Shown here piece by piece: positions 60,984-64,000 of a stretch of 64,000 nt of DNA (position 1 is its first letter; each line of letters begins with the position of its first letter). The stretch is from Oerskovia jenensis (GTDB lineage Bacteria; Actinomycetota; Actinomycetes; Actinomycetales; Cellulomonadaceae). Location of the stretch: the NCBI RefSeq assembly GCF_016907235.1, contig NZ_JAFBBO010000001.1:1922001-1986000 (forward strand). Direction: 5' to 3'. Both the position numbers and the translations under genes were made by a program. The notes under the pieces are model-generated. The model had not been told where the DNA came from. It was given only the letters and a program-made list of their open reading frames with translations, and did no database searches.

Positions 60984-63167
60984 TCAGCGCCTCGCGATCT
61001 TCGAACCGCCGCGGGCCGCCGCCTTCGCCGCGGCCTTCTCGCGGGCCTTGATCGACTTCTCGCTCACGGGCTCGTCGCCGCTCGCGCGCAGCTGCCGGTA
61101 GTACTCGCGGGCCTCGTCCTGACGGACCTGCTCGGCGCCCGACGCGATCTTGGCGCGCAGGTGCTCGGGGCCGTAGCCCCAGGCGTCGACGAGGTCCTGC
61201 GCGTGCGGGCGCAGGCGGGCGACGAGGCGGTCCACGTACCCGCTGACGGTGCGCGCGCGCTGCGCCGACAGGCGCCCGTTGATGAGGTACCACGCGAGGT
61301 TGCGCTCGATGGTCGTGAGCCCGAACAGGTCGCGCACCCACGTGAGGACCTGTCGCGTGCCCGCGTCCTCGATCGTGTCGAGGGCCTGCGTGAACGCCTC
61401 CCAGTGCAGCAGGTCGGCGTGCGCCCTGGCCATCTCGATGAGCTCGTGCTGGTGCGCGTTGAAGAGCTCGGCGGCCTTCTCGGGAGTGGCCTTCTGCGCC
61501 GGGCGCAGGGCCGCGGCGACCTCGGCGACCATGGTCTCGACGCGGTCGGTCAGCAGGTCGCGCTGGTTGCCGACGTCCTTGAGGTGCCCGACGGCGCGGC
61601 GCGGGTCGCCCACGTCCGCGAGGGTCTGCGCGGCGCGCTTGAGCGGCGTGCGGTGCAGTGCGGCGCTTGCTGCCTGCTCGACGACGAACCGGGCCATCTG
61701 CCCGGGCGTGATGTCCTTGAACTCCTTGCCGTAGTCGGCCAGGAGCCGCTTGGCGACGAGCTGGAGCAGGACCGTGTTGTCGCCCTCGAACGTCACGTAC
61801 ACGTCCAGGTCGGCGCGCAGGCTCGTGAGCCGGTTCTCGGTGAGGAACCCGGCGCCGCCGCAGGCCTCGCGTGCCTCCTGGAGCGTGTCGAGCGCGAACC
61901 ACGTGCTCATCGGCTTGAGCGAGGCCGCCATGGTCTCGAGGTCCTCGCGCGACTCGGGGGTGTCGTTCTCGCCCGAGAACACGGTGTCGAACAGGTCGAG
62001 CAGGCGGTCGTGCGCGAAGTGCATCGCGTACGTCTGCGCGATGCGCGGGATCAGGCGGCGCTGGTGCGTGCCGTAGTCGAGGATCACGACCTCCTCGACG
62101 GCCGAGGCGCCGTTGAACTGGCGGCGCTGGTTGCCGTAGGTGACGGCCGTGGCGAGGCCCAGCTTCGACGCGGTGATCGCGGCGCCGTCGAGCGATACGC
62201 GCCCCTGGACGAGCGAGCCGAGCATCGTGAAGAAGCGGCGCCCGGGGCTGTCGATCGGCGAGGTGTACGTGCCGTCCTCGGCGACCTGGCCGTAGCGGGC
62301 CAGGAGGTTCTCGCGCGGGACGCGCACGTGCGTGAAGTGCAGGCGGCCGTTGTCGATGCCGTTGAGCCCGCCCTTGAGCCCGTCGTCCTCCCCGCCGACG
62401 CCGGGCAGAAAAGCACCGGCCCCTCCGTCAGCAGCGGTCTCCCGGATGGGCGCGTAGAACGCGTGGACGCCGTGGTTGACGCCGTTCGTCACGAGCTGCG
62501 CGAAGATGACCGCCGCGGTCCCGTTGACGGCCGCGTTGCCGAGGTAGTCCTTCCACGCCCCGCGGAACGGGGTGTGGACGACGAACTCCTGCGTCGCGAC
62601 GTCGTAGGTCGCGGTCGTCGCGATCGAGGCGACGTCCGAGCCGTGGCCCGTCTCGGTCATGGCGAACGCGCCGGGGACGGAGGCGTCCATCGCGCCCGGC
62701 AGCAGGCGGTCCTGCTGCTCGGGCGTGCCGAGGTGCAGGATCGCCGACGCGAACAGCCCCCACTGGACGCCCGCCTTGATCTGGAGCGAGGGGTCGGCGG
62801 CGACGAGCTCCTCGAACCCGGCGAGGTTGCCGCCCGCGTCGTCCTGCCCGCCGAGCCGCGTGGGGAACCCGCGGTGCACCTGCCCGATCTCGACGAGCGC
62901 CTTGACCTGGTCCATGACGCGCTCGCGGTGCTCGGTGAGCGAGAGTCCCTCGATGCGGTGGAAGCGTTCCTCGCCCGCGGTCGCGCGAGCCTTGGCGCGC
63001 AGGTCCGCCCAGCGGCCCAGGAGCTGGTGGGAGAGGTCGGCCACGTCGATGCGGACCTCGTCCGCGGGCATCGGGGGTGTGACGCCTGCGGCGGGGATCG
63101 ACGTGGAGGTGGCTGCGCCGTCGCCGCGGGTGTCGCGGGCGGTGGTGCGGTCTGAGGTGGTGGTCAT
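60984..63167 (-). CDS. Acyl-CoA dehydrogenase/oxidase-family protein
   Basis: A 727-residue acyl-CoA oxidase-type flavoprotein (longer than ordinary dehydrogenases of about 390), starting beta-oxidation by forming the 2-enoyl-CoA. Blocks: LHLGTPEQQDRLLPGAMDAS (about 147-166), GAFAMTETGHGSDVASIATT (about 170-189; FAD/substrate loop), FTHVRVPRENLLARYGQVAE, GRVSLDGAAITASKLGLATA and ACGGAGFLTENRLTSLRADL (about 432-451, catalytic Glu region). The C-terminus is helical and ends in a Lys/Ala-rich tail. AGGAG precedes the ATG. It is 38 bp downstream of the TetR gene, likely co-transcribed and autoregulated. Confidence 0.9.
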   Translation of the reverse strand: MTTTSDRTTARDTRGDGAATSTSIPAAGVTPPMPADEVRIDVADLSHQLLGRWADLRAKARATAGEERFHRIEGLSLTEHRERVMDQVKALVEIGQVHRGFPTRLGGQDDAGGNLAGFEELVAADPSLQIKAGVQWGLFASAILHLGTPEQQDRLLPGAMDASVPGAFAMTETGHGSDVASIATTATYDVATQEFVVHTPFRGAWKDYLGNAAVNGTAAVIFAQLVTNGVNHGVHAFYAPIRETAADGGAGAFLPGVGGEDDGLKGGLNGIDNGRLHFTHVRVPRENLLARYGQVAEDGTYTSPIDSPGRRFFTMLGSLVQGRVSLDGAAITASKLGLATAVTYGNQRRQFNGASAVEEVVILDYGTHQRRLIPRIAQTYAMHFAHDRLLDLFDTVFSGENDTPESREDLETMAASLKPMSTWFALDTLQEAREACGGAGFLTENRLTSLRADLDVYVTFEGDNTVLLQLVAKRLLADYGKEFKDITPGQMARFVVEQAASAALHRTPLKRAAQTLADVGDPRRAVGHLKDVGNQRDLLTDRVETMVAEVAAALRPAQKATPEKAAELFNAHQHELIEMARAHADLLHWEAFTQALDTIEDAGTRQVLTWVRDLFGLTTIERNLAWYLINGRLSAQRARTVSGYVDRLVARLRPHAQDLVDAWGYGPEHLRAKIASGAEQVRQDEAREYYRQLRASGDEPVSEKSIKAREKAAAKAAARGGSKIARR

Positions 63168-63205
63168 CGGGACTCCTGTGTGCCGGTGGTAGCCATGAGA
63201 GAGGT

Positions 63206-63982
63206 TCAGAGGTCGTCGGTCGAGGGGGTGGCGGTGTCGTCCGAGGCCGTCGCCGCGCCCCGGCTGCGGGCCATGACCCCGACGGGGCCGCCCCACAGCC
63301 AGGCGGCGACGCGCTCGGTGAGCTCGTCGCGGTCGGGCGCGTCGGGGCCGTCGTGGTTGCCGAGCCACCACTCGCCGGCGCCGCGCACGAACCCGACGGC
63401 GCCCGCGGCCCACGCGGCGGCGTCGGCGGGGCTCACGTCGGTCGCGCGCGTGAAGGGCTGGGCGACGAGCTGGGTCACGGAGTCGAGGAACGCCGCGAGG
63501 GGCGCGGAGGCGGTGCGGGCCGTGCCGTCGGTGCCCGCGATCGCGCCCGTGCGGGTCACGAAGTAGTAGACGTTGGGCGAGCTCGCGATCATCTCGAGGT
63601 AGACACCGACCATGGCGCGCAGCGCGCGGCGCGGGGTCTCGGCGGACTCCGCGGCCTGGGTCAGCGCGTCGTGCATCTGCCCGACGACCGAGGCGCCGAT
63701 CGCGATCTGCAGCCCCGTCTTGTCCTCGAAGTAGCGGTAGATGATCGACTTGGACGTGCCGGAGGCCGCCGCGATCTCGTCCATGGACACTCCGGGGCCG
63801 CCCTTGTGGACGGCCTTGCGGGCCGCGTGCACGAGCTCGGCGCGACGGAGGGCGCGGTGGTCGTCCCAGCGGGTCGAGCGTCCGTCGGTCACGGGGGCGG
63901 GGGGTGCGGTGCGTCCGGGGTCGCGAGAGAGCACGGCAGTGCGGGGTCTCCCGGCTCGTCCGTTCGTGTCGCCGTTGATCAC
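63206..63982 (-). CDS. TetR-family transcriptional regulator
   Basis: A 258-residue repressor. A basic, disordered N-terminus (1-40) precedes the HTH: VSMDEIAAASGTSKSIIYRY (about 65-84). The C-terminal domain (about 90-225) is alpha-helical and should bind an acyl-CoA-type effector, given the neighbour. It forms an apparent operon with the acyl-CoA oxidase-like gene (38-bp gap). GGAGGACTGC precedes the GTG at 63982. Promoter and operator would lie beyond the window end. Confidence 0.88.
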   Translation of the reverse strand: MINGDTNGRAGRPRTAVLSRDPGRTAPPAPVTDGRSTRWDDHRALRRAELVHAARKAVHKGGPGVSMDEIAAASGTSKSIIYRYFEDKTGLQIAIGASVVGQMHDALTQAAESAETPRRALRAMVGVYLEMIASSPNVYYFVTRTGAIAGTDGTARTASAPLAAFLDSVTQLVAQPFTRATDVSPADAAAWAAGAVGFVRGAGEWWLGNHDGPDAPDRDELTERVAAWLWGGPVGVMARSRGAATASDDTATPSTDDL

Positions 63983-64000
63983 GCAGTCCTCCAGTGGTGC

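Overview
The window is a 64-kb stretch of very GC-rich chromosome from an actinobacterium. BldC, a DUF3073 protein, an actinobacterial LigB-type DNA ligase, SAM-IV riboswitches and several probably leaderless mRNAs all point to Actinobacteria. Gene order and protein style suggest the Cellulomonas/Cellulosimicrobium part of the Micrococcales; that placement is an inference. I see no insertion sequence, prophage, CRISPR array or rRNA operon.

Left part (1-25.6 kb): the start of galE, a metal efflux pair (ArsR repressor and CDF transporter), a zincin-like metallopeptidase, a tRNA-Glu/Asp/Phe cluster, two small membrane-associated genes, bldC and the divergent DUF3073 gene, then purM-purF. A 1,581-residue secreted nuclease/5'-nucleotidase fusion follows, then an SCP2-like gene and an RNB ribonuclease. 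Next come a complete five-gene oligopeptide/oligosaccharide ABC importer, cutC and gdhA.

Centre (25.8-46.9 kb): a dense sulfur-scavenging region, the most interesting part. It has three transcription units. (i) On the + strand, a SAM-IV riboswitch precedes two flavin reductase genes. (ii) On the - strand, a promoter plus a second SAM-IV riboswitch precedes metQ, a luciferase-like monooxygenase (LLM) gene, metN and metI. (iii) On the - strand, a near-consensus promoter precedes a 35-codon leader peptide with two Cys-Cys pairs, all TGT codons and the last pair at the stop. Up to 14 same-strand genes follow: five LLM flavin monooxygenases, an amino-acid-type ABC importer, two GNAT acetyltransferases, a DUF1684 protein, an MTOX-like amine oxidase, a nitroreductase-type flavin oxidoreductase and a rhodanese. 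The parts list resembles the Bacillus subtilis ytm/cmo (S-alkyl-cysteine salvage) and ssu (sulfonate) systems combined. The long unit is punctuated by large intercistronic hairpins, two of them built from repeated CGAGGTAGAGGGCT units, and ends in a perfect 12-bp hairpin.

Right part (47-64 kb): an HSD10-like dehydrogenase, ligB, two DUF4240 paralogues flanking a helix-hairpin-helix gene, tandem membrane-anchored EEP phosphatase paralogues, purL, a DUF2599 lipoprotein, cysK, a GNAT gene, and a TetR/acyl-CoA oxidase-like pair at the edge.

Working model (inference): sulfur starvation, sensed as low Cys-tRNA by the leader peptide and low SAM by the riboswitches, switches on uptake of organosulfur compounds, their flavin-dependent C-S cleavage and the FMNH2 supply together. 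The inorganic sulfur released could feed CysK, and the Met importer would supplement it.
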